A stretch of DNA of 64,000 nucleotides from Sciurus carolinensis (GCF_902686445.1 NC_062222.1:41477792-41541791); one strand, 5' to 3'. Positions 10,785 through 23,984 are shown, numbered from the stretch's first letter. Notes: a model not told the origin generated them from the sequence alone. Numbers and translations: made by a program.

Positions 10785-12903
10785 TGACACAAGTGTGTCC
10801 TCAGAGGGATACATTAGATATTTTGCAGCCTTGACTCCAGACCACAACAGCAAAGAATATTGCAATAAACAAGTCACTCAAGTTTTTTTGACTCCTAATG
10901 CATTAAAAACTTGTATTTACTTTATATTGCAGTACATTAAGTGTGCAATAGCATCATGCCTAAAAAACAATGTATGTATCTCAATTAAAAATCTTTTATT
11001 ACTAAAATTCTAATTATCATCTGAACTTTCTGCAAATTATAATATTTTTCTGGGTTGAGGGTTTTTTTAATGACTTCTGACTGCTCAGGGTGGTTGTTAT
11101 GGAATGTTGGGGTGACTGTGGCCAATCACATTTAGACAAAAAGATAACAATCTTGCCATAACAACTGACTCCTTCTTTCACAAAAGATTCTTCTGTCACA
11201 TATAATACTGTTTGATAGCTCCTTTATCCACAGAACTTCTTTCAAAATTGAATTTGGCACTCTTCAACCCTGCCATTACCTTATCAAACAATTTTATGCA
11301 AAATTCTTTCCTGTCAGCTCAACAAATTTCACAGCATATGTCCAGGTTTAGATTTCATCTCAATAAACTACTTTCTTTGCTCCTACATAAAAAGCAATTC
11401 CTCATACCTTAAAACTGATCTCACAAATTCAGTCACATTTTCAGAACCCACATCTAATACTAGTTCTCTTACCATTTCCACCACTCCACCATATCTGCAT
11501 TTACAGTCTCTATTAAAGTCCTCAAAATCATTAATGTGGGCTGGAATCACCCTCTTCCAACTTTCTATTAATGTTGATAATTTTTCCTCCTTCCATGAAT
11601 CAAAAATATACTCCATGGCACCTGAAATACTAAATTCTTTCCATAAAGTCTTCCACTTACTTGCTCATTGTCAATCAGCAACAGTTTTTTTCTTTCTTTC
11701 TTTTTTTTTTTTTTAAATTCTGAACAATGTTTCAATGGTGTTCTTAAAATGTTCAGTAAAACCAATGTACTATCATTCAACCTCGTTTTATCTATTTCTA
11801 GTGCATAGGAAAATCAGAATTAGTAAGATTCTTAAGACCCTAAGATTTTTGAAATGATAAATCAACATTGATTTCAATTAAAAGTCACCAGTTGCACTGG
11901 CCTCTAACATGATATTCAACCTGTCTGAAGCTTTGAATCAGACACTGGCTTCACCTCTGTAGGTATGAAAGGCCCAGTTGGCATCTTCTTCCAATGGATA
12001 ACTGTTTTGTCTACACTGAAAACATATCAATTATCTTGCCTAGGTCTTCTAGATAACTTGCTACAGTTTTTCCTTCATCACTTGCTGTTCTACCTTTAAA
12101 TTTTATGTTATAGAGCTGACTTCTTTCCTTAAACCTCATGAACCAAAGTGTTTTACCTTCAAATTATTCTGCAGTTTCCTTTCCTCTCTCAGCCTTCACA
12201 AAATTGAAGAGAGTCAAGTCTTGCTCTGGATTAGGCTTTTGCTAAAGGAAATGTTGTGGTTGGTTTGATTTTTCTAGACTAATCACACTTTCTCCATTTC
12301 ATAAGACTGTTTTGCTTTCTTATCCTTTGTATATTCACTGGAGAGGCATTTTGGGGTTTCCTTTGTATTCACAATGTGGCCAATAGTTTGGCATAAGAGG
12401 CCTAACTTTCAACCTATCTAGACTTACAGCATGCTCACCATGCTTCATAATTTCTAGTTTTTGATTTAAAGCAAAAGACATGTGATCCTTTCATTTAAGC
12501 ACTTAGAGGTCATTGGAGGGTTATAAAATGGCTTCATTTCAATATTTTCATGTCTTAGGGAATAGAGAATCCAATAAGAAGGAAAGAGATGGGAGGACTA
12601 GCCAGAGAGTGGAGCAATCAGAACATAAATATCTATTAATTAAGTTTGCCATGTTAAATGTTGGCCTGGTTTGTGGAGTCCCCAAATAATTCCAATAGTA
12701 GCAGCATCAAAAATCACTAATAATAAATAATAGGTCATAGTAATAGACATAATAATGGAAAACTTGAAATATTTTTAGAATTACCAAAATGAGACATGAA
12801 AAAACCTTCAATCTGTAAAAAAAAGAAAACAAAAAAAACCCACACACACATTATCTGCAAAGTGCAAAAAAGTGAATTGTAATAAAATGAGGCATGCCCA
12901 TGT
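10785..12903 (-). mobile_element. Tigger1-like DNA transposon (Tc1/mariner, pogo group), reverse strand
   Basis: Almost the whole interval matches the Tigger1 layout on the reverse strand. There are terminal sequences at both ends (a 'gtcctcagagggatac' variant near 10796; 'ataaaatgaggcatgccc' at 12882-12899) and subterminal AT-rich stretches ('attaagtgtgcaatagcat' near 10936). Between them lies transposase-coding sequence, including the 'cacttagaggtcattg' initiation region near 12500. It is about 2.1 kb, against roughly 2.4 kb for the family, so about 0.3 kb has been lost. Tigger1 spread early in placental mammals, so this copy is probably older than the SINEs and MaLR elements here. Confidence 0.88.
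11020..12520 (-). pseudogene. Tigger1 transposase relic
   Basis: The coding part of the Tigger element runs right to left. A 77-codon open piece at 11383-11616 retains C-terminal transposase sequence, with recognisable DSWKEEKLSTLIESW and DFEDF segments followed by an acidic region (VTEFV..EELLFM). The DDE catalytic core and the N-terminal helix-turn-helix region (about 12180-12500) are present at nucleotide level but broken by stops and indels. A poly-T/A run at 11694-11715 marks part of the internal loss. It cannot encode an active enzyme. Confidence 0.75.
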
Positions 12904-15039
12904 TGGACCATGTGTTCCACAATCATTGCAGAAAGTTAATAGGTAGAAATTTCAGAGTATTGCAATTTTATTTATAAATTTTTAAAAAGTTTTTCCAACT
13001 TCCCTTGGTATTCTGTTCTGAAGTCTCAGAGATTACATGCTGCTGTCCATGGTTTCCCTTTAGTCATTATACAAAAATTAGAACCTATTCTACAATCAGT
13101 AACCTGTTTTCCATCATTTAGATAGAAACATAAAAATTTATAAAGTCTTGTTTACTATAGAGTTTGGTTTTGTCATTTAATTTGGGTACCTCAAAAATAG
13201 CTTTACAGGAGCATTTCTAAGCTTATCACTGATAGAAATTAAGTTGCAATATCCATGCATAGAACTCTGAAACTTTTAAATTATGAATTTAAAATATCCC
13301 TAAGTCCTACAATAAGGAGTTAGCTATGAAATGCGGTCCATGCCCAAAATGGGTTGACATCAAAACTAAATTGATCATGATAGAAGAATGGATTTAAGTT
13401 CAGATTGATGAAATTATGGTTTTTCAAACCAGTTATGATGAAGTGGAGCTGCACTTTTCTCAGTATGCTAAACATTTGTCATTCAACATAAAAATTATCC
13501 CATTAAAGAAGGAGTAAAGATATGGAACAAAATTAGAGTTAAAAAGCAAATTCTATAAACTGTTTTTCTGTTTGTTTTTGGTTTTGTTTTTTGTATTTTC
13601 ATGCCTGTAAACTAGCACAATTAACAATTTCTGTAATTTTTGTTTCCATAAAAGTTTACTTCAAAGGAATGTAAAATACTCATTTAGTGGCATTTTACAT
13701 TTTAAAAATCTAGATGGCGACAATTAAAATGAATTAAATTCTTTATATTCAAAATCAAAATGCCAGAAATTTAAATATTTTTCCCTAAGATGACAAAATA
13801 TGCCATGGCTTAATGAAATGTGGTGCTGATTCATCTGTTCATCTTTAAATAAGCATGCTATACAGCAGTTGCTAACAACAAACTAGAAAATAAATAACAT
13901 TTCTCTTATTCACTAGCTATTAATGATTTTAACAACAGACACTTATTCCAAAATGCCTTTTAAAAAATATATTGATGTTAGCAAAATTATGCATAAAGAT
14001 AATTTTTGTCCCATATTTTAGCACTTGTAACTTAAAGTGTGAATAAAAAGAAAAATCATGTCTACTGAACATTGGAACAGATTTTACTTTCAAAAAATTT
14101 ATTTCCAACACAAAGAAAGAGAGGCTTAAAAAAATTAGGTATAATTGAGTCAAAATCACATTCAAAAAATAGTAGGGCAAAGCAAGTGTATTCCATCTGA
14201 AGATTTGTGCACTTTCAACAACACAAATGAGAATAACTTTTAAAATGCTTAGAGTAGTCATGCAAATATTTACTCATTTCATCCCAAATTCCCCCATTGT
14301 TTCACTGAAACTGGACACTGTGATTATACATGATGTCATATTTTTGTAAGTATAAAGTATCAGGGTTTTGCACAAAAAGTTGTGATTTAAAAACTTTGTT
14401 TGCCCAAGAATTATATTGATATTGGGGAAATTAATACAGAGAATCAATGGTCACTGAAGGTCCTGGTAAATAGGGATAATGTTTTTAAAACTTAAAGAAT
14501 AAAATCTATCTGATCTAAAGAAAAAAAAAAGTTTCAAATTGATAACGATGGTGATTGGGGAGAAAAAAACTCCTTGGGACTAGAATCTGAATTCTTCATC
14601 CAGATAGACACATCAGATATTCTAGGATTGCAGAGCACCAGATGTTAGTGCTAAATAATCCATTACCAAAAACAATTATAGTAATTCACAGATGTTTGTA
14701 CACTTCACAGATGTGTGTACCACACCAACACAAATGAATGCAATTTGTGGAGAAATGTTTTTTTTTCCAAATGACACTAATTAAGTGTTTAGTTCTCCTC
14801 ATTAATGAATTTAATCATTTCCCTGTCCCCCACCTCCCAACCTTTGTAGTCAAGCTAAATCAAAACATAACTAAGAATATTTTAGAAAAAATATTCATCT
14901 AAGTCTTTCTGTGTCTTCCATTTTTGGAAGAACATAATAAATAAAGTTGGCAATTTTTGTTTTCTCTTCATTTCTTTCATTTTTTATTAGTCCTTGAATC
15001 ACCTATATTTTTTCTCTCCCAAAATGTTCAGTTTTGGGA
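12904..15039. other. Unassigned AT-rich DNA
   Basis: I recognise no repeat or exon. The longest frame (13929-14261, reverse strand) is hydrophobic and low in complexity, with no domain. Simple A/T and TTTTG runs occur near 13560-13600 and 14520. Confidence 0.5.
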
Positions 15040-17764
15040 GGTCTGGAAGGTGGATTAGAGGAAGGGTACACTTTCTTGTTGCTCCTTGTCTTGAGATTCA
15101 AGCAGTAGAAGCATTGCTTCTTAGGGAGTTGGGTAACTGAGGGAATTTGCTGAAATTCAATGTTGAAGAGTAAAATAATAATAGAGATACACACACATTC
15201 AGGAGATTTGAACATGGAATATGAAATAATATTTTAGAGACATGATAGCATTGCAGAGATGGCAGTGGTAACAACATGACTGGTATCCCACAGCAGGGAA
15301 GGGTAGCACAGACAGAAGGAGAGAAAAGCACTGTGAATAAATTTGTCACAGAGAAACCTGTGGAACAGAGAGGAAGGCTGATCTTAACTGACTCGAACAC
15401 AACACAGCTAGCTGATGATTGAAAAATGATCTATGTCTCTTGTTTGATGAGAACAGAGTTAAGGCAGGAGCAATTTGGAAGTGGCTATGCAGTAGCTTTT
15501 GACTATGGGAGCCCAGGTGTTCATAAAAAACTTTACTAGACTGTTCCAGTAAACAAGGACCATAGGGGACAGTGTGTGCCTGTTTGCCTGGCCCAGCACT
15601 ACTGAAACAGGAAAAGAGAGGACTATGCTCAGGGAGAAACAGGCTGGGGATGTTGAGGGAAGAAAAGTTTGTGTTTTATGTTTTCTCTGTTTCTAATGGT
15701 TCATGTGACCAGGTGGGAAGAGTCTGAAAATTGGTCAGGCAGGTGCATTAGCATTCCAGGTCTGATCCTGGGAGATCCACATCCAAAGCAGTGGAATATG
15801 TGACCTGCAGAAGGTCAGTTTTACCATCCTATGAGTAGAATTTGAGGAGGTCCCTGTGACCCAGACATCCAACACAGGTCAGCATTTACACAGCAATAAG
15901 GGATGTGGATCTAATCTCTCTGGAGTAAATACCACCCCACGAAGTTCCAAAGAATGGTCAGAACTAAACCCTAGCTCTTGTAACTTCCCATTTAGAACAG
16001 TGCATCAACCTCACTCTGGGAGTGCCTTGATCCAGTTGGTCTAGACAAAACTCCAGTCCCCCTGTCTGTCCTACCTTATATGATGAGAACCGAGCCTGAG
16101 AGTTACTACACTGACCTTTGGTTCTGAGCCCCACCAACTGACAGTTTGCTGACAAAACACAAAATGGTTGGTTTAACAACTTGACTTGATTTAAAGGATA
16201 CATAACTCAAAAAAGAAATGGAAAGAAGGACCCAATAGCATACTCAGTGTATACCTATCATTGTCAGCAGTTTTGACCACTCAGTGGGAAAAACATCCAA
16301 CATTTTTTATTGAAAAAAATTTTTTTACCATTTTCCCTTTTTTCTTTTTCCATTCTGTATAAGTGTAAGTTGTATCATTTTACTTTCACTTTTTTTCATA
16401 TTTTACCAATTTGTTGTTTAGTTTTGTTTGGCTTTGGAGGTGTAGGTATTGTGTATGGAGTGGAGGTTGCTTTGATTTTACCTTAACCAAAAAAGGTTAC
16501 TATTGCTTGTGACCTTTCCCTTCACTTTTTAAATATTTCAAATTTCCTCTTGCTTTCCAACCTCATTTTTTTGATGTAAAGAACTGTAATTTTACTATTC
16601 TTTATATCTATTTAGTTTATAAAATTCCTGACCTCATTGTCATGTTTTTGTGGTTAATAGAATGATGAGTGGTGTAGTCCACATTGCAATTTAATGCTAG
16701 ACCTAGTTTGTGGCTGATTGTTGCTACTGATGTTAAATGTTGACCCCCATCATTTCTCTTCTAATTGCAATTAGTGTTGTAGATGGCATAGTAAACACCA
16801 TATATTCATTTTAAAGAGGAGCTGGGAAGTGATTGGGACACTGTAGATTCACAGGATAAATTTTCTTTTGCTGAACTATATCCACAACTAAGAAAAGGAC
16901 AATGGACTCACTCCATGCATAAATTAGACCAACTCAAGCTCCTACAGTATTTGAACATATAGAATAAGGGAGACAAAACCCACAAGTCCATGACCAATCT
17001 CCAAGTAAGAACACATAGAGGGGAATTTGAGATTCCACTTCTGGACATTCCTTCATAAAGCAAAAACAGAGAGGTTGCAAGATGATGCTCAGAAGAACCT
17101 ACAGTATTGCAGCAACTTTCCAGGAATAACTTAAAGTCTCAGTTCTACAGAAACAAAATGAATGTCAATGGAGGTTGAAATTAACACTTAGATTATTCTG
17201 AGCATAGGTGTTGAAACTAAAAGATACCAACAACACAGGACTTACTACAAAAGTATTTCCATACTCATGTACTCATAAAAGAAAAGGACCTCCACCTCAG
17301 CAGACGTATGCGCAGTCCAAGACCTCTAAAACTATGAAAAAAAATAGTTCAATGAGTCTCCCCATAAATTTACAATCTCCCAACAAAGGAACCCATGCAT
17401 ATAGAAGTAGATGAAATTCCAGAGAAAGACTATAAAATTATTAAAATGCTCATTGAACTGAAAAAAGATCTAAGAAACAAATTAAGACAACATTTCAATA
17501 AGAAATAGAGATACTGAAAATAAATCATTCATAAATATGAAAAATGAAAGACAATCAAATAAAAATTCACTTTAAAGTATCACAAACAAATTAGATTATG
17601 TAGAAAATAGAATATCAGACCTTGAAGGCAAAACTGCAGGTCTCAAAGACAAGACATATGAACTTGAATCCTCAATATGCAATAAGAAAAAAATAAATAA
17701 GAGGACATGATTAGACTATAAAATAACTCTCTAACAACATCAAGAAACCAAACTTAAGAGTCAC

Positions 17765-17934
17765 TGGTAGGAGGATGAGGCAGGAAGGCTGCAAGTTCAA
17801 AGCCAACCTCAGCAACTTAACAAGGCCCTAAGCAACTCAGTGAGACCCTGTCTGTCAATTAAATACAAAAAAGAGCTGGAGATGTGACTAAATGTTTTAG
17901 TGTCCCTGAGTTCACTCCCCAATACCAAAAAAAA
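17765..17934 (+). mobile_element. Dimeric B1-ID SINE, 5'-truncated
   Basis: It starts within B1 ('ggatgaggcaggaaggctgc'), continues through GTGAGACCCTGTCTG, then an ID half (GAGCTGGAGATGTGACTAAA) with a CAATACC end and an A-run. The flanks AGTCACTGG (17759-17767) and AGTCATTGG (17935-17943) form a 9-bp duplication with one mismatch. Copy A has an uninterrupted site near 4349. Confidence 0.85.
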
Positions 17935-18410
17935 AGTCATTGGGATAAAAGCAAGCATAGAGATGCAGGTTAATAGCAGTCAGAAATCTTTCAGTGATGA
18001 AATTCCAGAAAAAGTTTCAAACCTTGGGAATAAGAGGGACATCACCCACATAGAAGATGTGTATAGAACCCCAAATAGACAAGATGGCAAAATAAAAAAA
18101 AAAAAAAAACCAAGTCTTCTAGATACATCATAATTGAAATGCCTAATGAGGATAAGGAAAAACATTAAAAACTGCAAGAGAAAAAAAGTCAGGTAACATT
18201 TTAGAGATAAGTCAATAAATCTTCTCAACTCAACTTCTAAATTCAAGGTCTTAGAATGAGAAAATCCAAGTTCTGAAAGAAAGCAGTGCCAGACAAAATT
18301 ACTTTATGAAACAAAGCTAACTTTCAAAATCAAAGAAAAAATACAATATTTCTATAATAAGTATAAACTAAAAATTTCATGACTACTAAGCAAGCACTAC
18401 AAAAATGACT

Positions 18411-18434
18411 TTATATATATATATATATATATAA
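18411..18434 (+). repeat. (TA)n microsatellite
   Basis: A short pure TA run between the ORF1 and ORF2 relics of L1 copy B. Confidence 0.9.
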
Positions 18435-18549
18435 TACACACAAAATAATTCAAAACAAACTCCAAAGTTCCCAAATAGATGGAGCTCTTGAAAAGAACAT
18501 TTAAGTAAATGAAAATTTAGACCAAATTAAATATAGAAGAAAACTAAAA

Positions 18550-21500
18550 TGGCATGAAGCTATAAACACATATTCATATTAAAACTGATTGTATGTTGTC
18601 TCAACTCTTCAACGAAAAGACACAAATTAGCAGAATGGATTAAAAAAATAAGATCCAAATATATGCTGTTTTTCCAGACTCAACTCATAGTCAAAGACAT
18701 CCCCAGACTGAAAGTATAAGGATGAAACAAGATATTCAATGCAAATGAAGCCCCAAAACAAACAGAAGTAGCTATTCACATACTCTACAAAGCAGGAGTC
18801 AAGCAAAAATTAGTCAGAAGAGACAAAGAAAGCCACTACCTACTGACAAAAGGAATGATCCAATAAGAAGTTATAATAATAGTAAATAAGCCCCAAATAG
18901 TAAATAAGCCTCAGAATACCTAATACACAAAACAAACACACCCCTCTAAACAATAGATAGGTAATCCAGACATAAAATCATAAACACAGTTCTGACCTAA
19001 CTAATACTACAAGTCAAGTGGGCCTAACTGATATCTATAGAATATTTCATGCAAAAATAGATGAATTCATGTCTTCTCAGCACTTCATGGAACCTTTTCC
19101 AAAACAGATCATATTCCAGTTTACAATGTAAATCTTAGCAAATAAAAAAAAAATTGATATAATCCCATGAATTCTATTACAACATAATGAATAAATTAAA
19201 AATCAACAGCAAGAAAAAATATAGAATTCACATACATATATAGAGATGAACAATATTCTTTTACATGAGGAATGAACTGAGGAAAAAATGAGAGAAGAAA
19301 TTTAAAAAGTTTTACAATGAAATGAGAATAATGACAAAACACACAAAAAAATCTCTGGAGACATGATGAAGGTGTTTCTTAAAAAAAAGTTTTGTAGCAT
19401 TAAGTGCCTATATTTAAAACAACAACAATAACAGAAAAATATCAGTCTAATGCTCCAAGAATACTCTAAGAAATGCTCTAAGAAATTAGAAAGAAATGAA
19501 TTCAAAAACTAGTAGGAAAGCAATAAAAACTATCAGAACTAAAATTAATAAAATTGGGAATAAAGATAAACAAAGGATCAATGCAACAGAGTTTTTTTGA
19601 AATATAACAAGATTAATAAACATTTAATCAAACAAAGCAAGTAAAGGAGGATGGAGAACAAAAAGATGAAATTAGAGAAGGAAAAGGATGTTTTACTACA
19701 GATATTTTCAAAATTCTGATCATCATATGGAACTATTTTGAAAACATGTTTCAATAAATTGGAAACTCAACAAGATATTGACGAATTTCCAGACATTTAT
19801 GACCTACTTGAATTGAATGAATAATATAGAAAACCTAAACAAGCCAATATCAAGCAATGACATTTATGTATTAATAAAAAGTCTTCAAACAAATAGAGCC
19901 CAGAACCAGATCAATTCTCAGTTGGTACTATCAGAACCTCAGAGAAGAAGAAATACCAATCCTTCTCAAATCATTCTATAAAATAGAAAGGGAAGAAAAA
20001 TTCTTAAGCTCATTCTATAAAACCAGTATCATCCTGAGAACAAAACCAGATAAAGGCACATCAAAGATGAAAAACTATACACCAATATCCCTGATGGATA
20101 TAGATGCAAAGATCCTCAGTAAAATATTAGCAAATCATATCCAAAAACACATTAAGATGATTATATAGCATGAAAAAGTTGGTTTCATTCCAACAATAGA
20201 AAGTTGGAGTAATAAATCAATAATTTTAATACATCTAATGAGTAGAATCAAGGATAAAAATCACATTATCATATTAATATATGCAGAAAATCCCTTTAAA
20301 AATCCAACCATCATTCATGTTAAAAACACTGATGAATCTAGGTATAGGATAAACATCTCTGAATACCATAAAAGTTATATGTAACAAACACATAACCAAC
20401 ATCATACTAAATGGATAAAAACTGAAAACATTTCTATGAAAATCAGGAACAGGACAGGATGTGCACTCTCACCACTTCTATTCAATATAGTTTTTGATAT
20501 TTTATCCAGAACAATCAGGCCATAGGAAGAAATTACAGGGATAGACATTGGGGGAAAAAAAGAAGTCAAATTACCTGTATATTGATGACATTATCCAATA
20601 CTTGGAAGAAAACTCCTTCAGAATACTTCTAGGCCTGATAAACAAATTTGTCAAAGTTGCAGGATGGAATATCAATTTAAAAAAATTAGTACTTTCCTTA
20701 TACTCCAAAAATGAATCTGCCTAGAATGAAATCCCAAAAATTATTCCATTTACAATATTCTACAAGAAAAAACAAGTGAAATGAAATTAATTTTAGAAAT
20801 AAATCTGAGAAGAAAACCTCTACAATGCAAATTATAAAATACTGAAGAAAGAAATTGAAGAAAATCTTACATGATGGAAAGACCTACCATGTTCATGGAT
20901 AGGTAGAATTAATATCATCAAAAGTATCAGATTACCAAAGGCAATCCACAGATTTAATACAATGCTCATCAAAATACCAATGACATTATTCCTAGAATTA
21001 TTAAAAAACAGGCCTAAAATTTACATGGAAGAATAAAAGACCCAGAATAGTCAAAACAATCCTGGGCAATGAGAGTAAGGTTGAAGGCATCACAATACCT
21101 GATCTCAAGTAATAATACAGAGCTATAATAATACAACCACATGGTATTGGCATAAAAATAGAAATGAAGATCAATGAAATAGTATGGAAGTTATAACAAC
21201 AAATCCACATAGGTAGAACCATTGATCATTGACAAAATTCCAAAAGCAGAAGTTGAAGAAAAGGTAGACTCTAACAAATTATGCAGGGAAAACTAGATAA
21301 TCTTACATAGAATAATGAAACTAGATTTCTACCTTTCATCCTGAATAAAATACAACTCAAAGTAGATCAAAGATACAGGAATTAAATCTAAAATTGAAAG
21401 TGCTTAAAGAAATCACAGGTGAAACAATCCAACATATTGGCACAGGTACTCCCTCTCTTTCTTTCTTTATTTTTTTAAAAATATTTTTATATGTTGATAG

Positions 21501-22440
21501 ACCATTATTTTATTCTTTTATTTATAAGTGGTGCTAAGAATTGAATGCAGTGACTCACACAAGCTAGGCAGGTACTCTACCACTGAGCCACAACCCCAGC
21601 TCACTCCCTTTCTTCTTAAGACACCAAAAGCTCAAGAAATGAAACCAAGAATCAGTAAGTTGGATAGTATTAAAGTAAAAAGATTCTGCACAGAAAAGAA
21701 AACAATTAAGAGCATAAAGAGAGCCCACAGAATGGGAGAAAATCTTCACTAACTACACATTTTGTAGGGGATTAATAAAAAGAATACATAAAGAACTCAA
21801 GAAACTTCACACTAAGAAAACACTAACCCACTCAATAATTGGGTGGAAGATGTAAACAGACCTTTTCCAAAAGAAGAAATACAAATGAGTAAAAAATATA
21901 TTTTTTTTAATATTCAACTTTCTTAGCAATCTGGGAGTGCAAATCAAAGCTACGCTGAGATTTTATCTTACCCCAATCAGATTGACAATCATCAAGAACA
22001 CAAATAATTATAATTGTTGGACAATTATAATTGTCCCCCAATTATTGGGGAAAGGTGTATGCTTATACATTGATGGGACTGCTAATTAGTACAACCATTT
22101 TGGAAAGCACTATGGAGATTACTCAAAAGACTAACAACCACTATATGATGCAGATGTTATACTCCTTGGTATTTATCCAAAAGATATAAAATCAATCTTT
22201 TATAATGATACCATACCGGTATTTAGAGCAGTGCAACACAATAGCCAATATAAGGAGTCAATATAAGTGCCCATTGATAAATGGTGTTTAAAGAGCATGT
22301 GATTTATATACACAATGAAGTTCTACTCAACTGTAAAGAAGAACGAAATCATGTAATTTGATGGCAAATGGATGAAACTAGAGAACATCATGCTAAGTGA
22401 AACAAGTCAAGCTGATAAAGTTAAGGGTTGAATATTTTCC
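18550..22440 (+). pseudogene. L1 copy B ORF2 relic
   Basis: Endonuclease-coding sequence begins near 18560; 'ttagcagaatggattaaaa' encodes the L-A-E-W-I-K segment. Reverse-transcriptase sequence follows, with the box normally FADD reading Y-I-D-D near 20580-20595. The thumb and C-terminal segments run to about 22420 ('gataaatggtgtttaaa', 'atcatgctaagtgaaa'). Multiple stops and indels interrupt every frame, and a reverse-strand SINE lies at 21464-21601. It is inactive. Confidence 0.8.
21464..21601 (-). mobile_element. ID-type SINE (squirrel type), reverse strand
   Basis: Read on the reverse strand it starts AGCTGGGGTTGTGGCTCAGTG, has a box B-like segment and the CACCACTTATAAATAAAA-type 3' extension, and ends in an A-rich tail. 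Flanking repeats ACTCCCTCTCTTTCTT (21448-21463) and CACTCCCTTTCTTCTT (21602-21617) are a slightly mutated target-site duplication. It splits the end of the L1 copy B ORF2 relic. Confidence 0.85.
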
Positions 22441-22631
22441 CTAACATGGGCCAGATAGAGGGATAAAAAAAAGTTGTAAAAATGTAGTTCTCATGAAAAT
22501 AAAGGAAGAGTGGTAGAGTAGAAGCTGAGGACGAAAGTTGATAGAGGAGGTGAGGCAAAGGGGAAGAAATGGAGAATAAAATTTACCAAATTATGCTATA
22601 CGTATATGGGAGTATATCAGAATAAATTCCA

Positions 22632-22635
<4 letters not shown>

Positions 22636-22678
<43 letters not shown>

Positions 22679-22701
22679 CAGTTTTATATATATATATAAA
22701 A
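22636..22701 (+). repeat. (TA)n microsatellite with duplicated flank
   Basis: A pure TA tract of about 40 bp is followed by ATTCCAGTTTTATATATA, which repeats the sequence just left of the tract (22625-22641), and then a second shorter TA run. This looks like a local slippage duplication in the L1 copy B 3' tail. Confidence 0.9.
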
Positions 22702-22900
22702 CTCTAACATAACAATTAAAAATGAGGAAGTAGAAATGTTAACAGAGAAAAGGAAGAGGATCAGGGAGAGCATGAAGGGTAGGGAAGCTGATAATACTGG
22801 GGATTAAAATGTAGAAAATTATTTTATATGCATTTAAAAATATGTCAAAATGAACCCCATTGCTAGCACTAAAATTGGTTGATAGTATTCAGATTCTAAT

Positions 22901-23567
22901 GAATCATCCTTTTTTTTTTAATCTTTCTCTTTTTTGACTTCAGGTTGAGATTCTACATCTGCCTCATGTGTTGAATTACAATAAAAATGCAGAAATACTA
23001 AAAGTACAGTGTACACTTACCTTCAGGCTATGTGTATAATGTGTATGTGAAATAAATTAATTTTATGTTTAGACTTGGGTCCTGTCCCCTATATAACTCA
23101 TTATGTATATGCAAATTTTCCAAAAAATTTGAAATATCTCAGATAAATGATATTCAAACCACATTCTCATCTTCTCTCATGCTATATGTTGTGTAAAAGC
23201 ACAATCATTAAAATTAATTTTAAGAAAATTCTTTATTGTAAAAATGGTATACTAAAACACTTTATATATATATATATATACATTGTTTTTAATTTACATG
23301 TTTTGAGTAGTTGATTTCACTGCCTTTATAGATTTTAAAACTTATTTGTGATGCCTCTATCATTTCTCAGTACTGCAGTGCTTAATATCAATTATATCTT
23401 TCCTAATAATTTATTAATATCTTCAGAAAATTATGCAATATAATAAGATGGCACAAAAAATTTGTTTTCCATTTTCGGTATTATTTCTCCTATCATCTTC
23501 ATGGAGTGCAACTTTAATAGGAGGAAAAATTCTATGTCCCCATTTCTAAGACCCTGTTAAAAGTGAT
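22901..23567. other. Unassigned AT-rich spacer
   Basis: No recognisable element between the 3' tail of L1 copy B and the MaLR provirus. A short (TA)n run lies at 23266-23281. Confidence 0.5.
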
Positions 23568-23984
23568 TGTTATGGTTTAGATATAACATGTCACCCAAAC
23601 ATTCAGGTGTGAGCAAATGCAAGCATTCTCAGAGGTGAAATGTTGAGACTCTGAGAAATTTATCCTAATCAGTAGATTAATTCTCTGATATAGGCAGAAC
23701 TATAGGTAGATTGGGTATGGCTGGAAGAAATAAGTCACTTGTGGTATGCATTTGAGGTTTATATTTTGTCCTTGAATGATCAGAGTTAACTCTGCTTCTT
23801 GGTTGAGCTGCTGTCCTCTGCCAATCACTTCTGCTCTCATATTTTACCTCACCTTGTGCCCAGAGTTATAAAGGTGACAGACCAGAGACTGAAACTCTGA
23901 ACCCATGAGCCAAAAATCCTCTTCTTCCTCTACATTGTTCTTGTCAGGTCTTTTGGTGGAAGTGATGAAAGCCTGACTAAAACA
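23568..23984 (+). repeat. 5' LTR of the MaLR element
   Basis: It starts TGTTATGGTTTAGATATAAC and ends GCCTGACTAAAACA, giving canonical TG...CA ends. It shares order and most blocks with the LTRs at 4726 and 43781: 'tcagaggtgaaatg' near 23630, 'taatcagtagattaat' near 23668, and a 'ctctgcttcttgg' block near 23791. Confidence 0.88.

Larger units (their letters stand above)
17225..18480 (+). pseudogene. L1 copy B ORF1 relic
   Basis: A coiled-coil-type A-rich segment ('attgaactgaaaaaagatct' near 17453) is followed by RRM and C-terminal domain remnants. The open piece at 17900-18133 contains an E-D-V-Y-R-T-P-N-R-Q-D stretch, matching the 'E.YRTPN' signature of L1 ORF1 proteins. The C-terminal domain continues to about 18370 at nucleotide level. 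Stops and a B1-dID SINE (17765-17934) break it. Confidence 0.75.
15040..22900 (+). mobile_element. Old L1 retrotransposon, copy B (full-length type)
   Basis: It has the same order as copy A but keeps its 3' end. The 5' region (15040-17180) includes a T-rich block near 16290-16620. An ORF1 relic follows (about 17225-18480), then an ORF2 relic (about 18550-22440) and a 3' tail with a (TA)n tract (22636-22676) and G/A-rich sequence, fading near 22850-22900. Two SINEs interrupt it (17765-17934 and 21464-21601). The shared 2.2 kb 5' region shows that copies A and B belong to one subfamily. The exact 3' end and target duplications are not clear. Confidence 0.85.

Noticed and set aside
870..22900. 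Segmental duplication covering 870-8080 and 15040-22900
   Set aside because: The similarity is confined to L1 sequence and does not extend into the flanks as far as I can read. Two independent L1 insertions are simpler.
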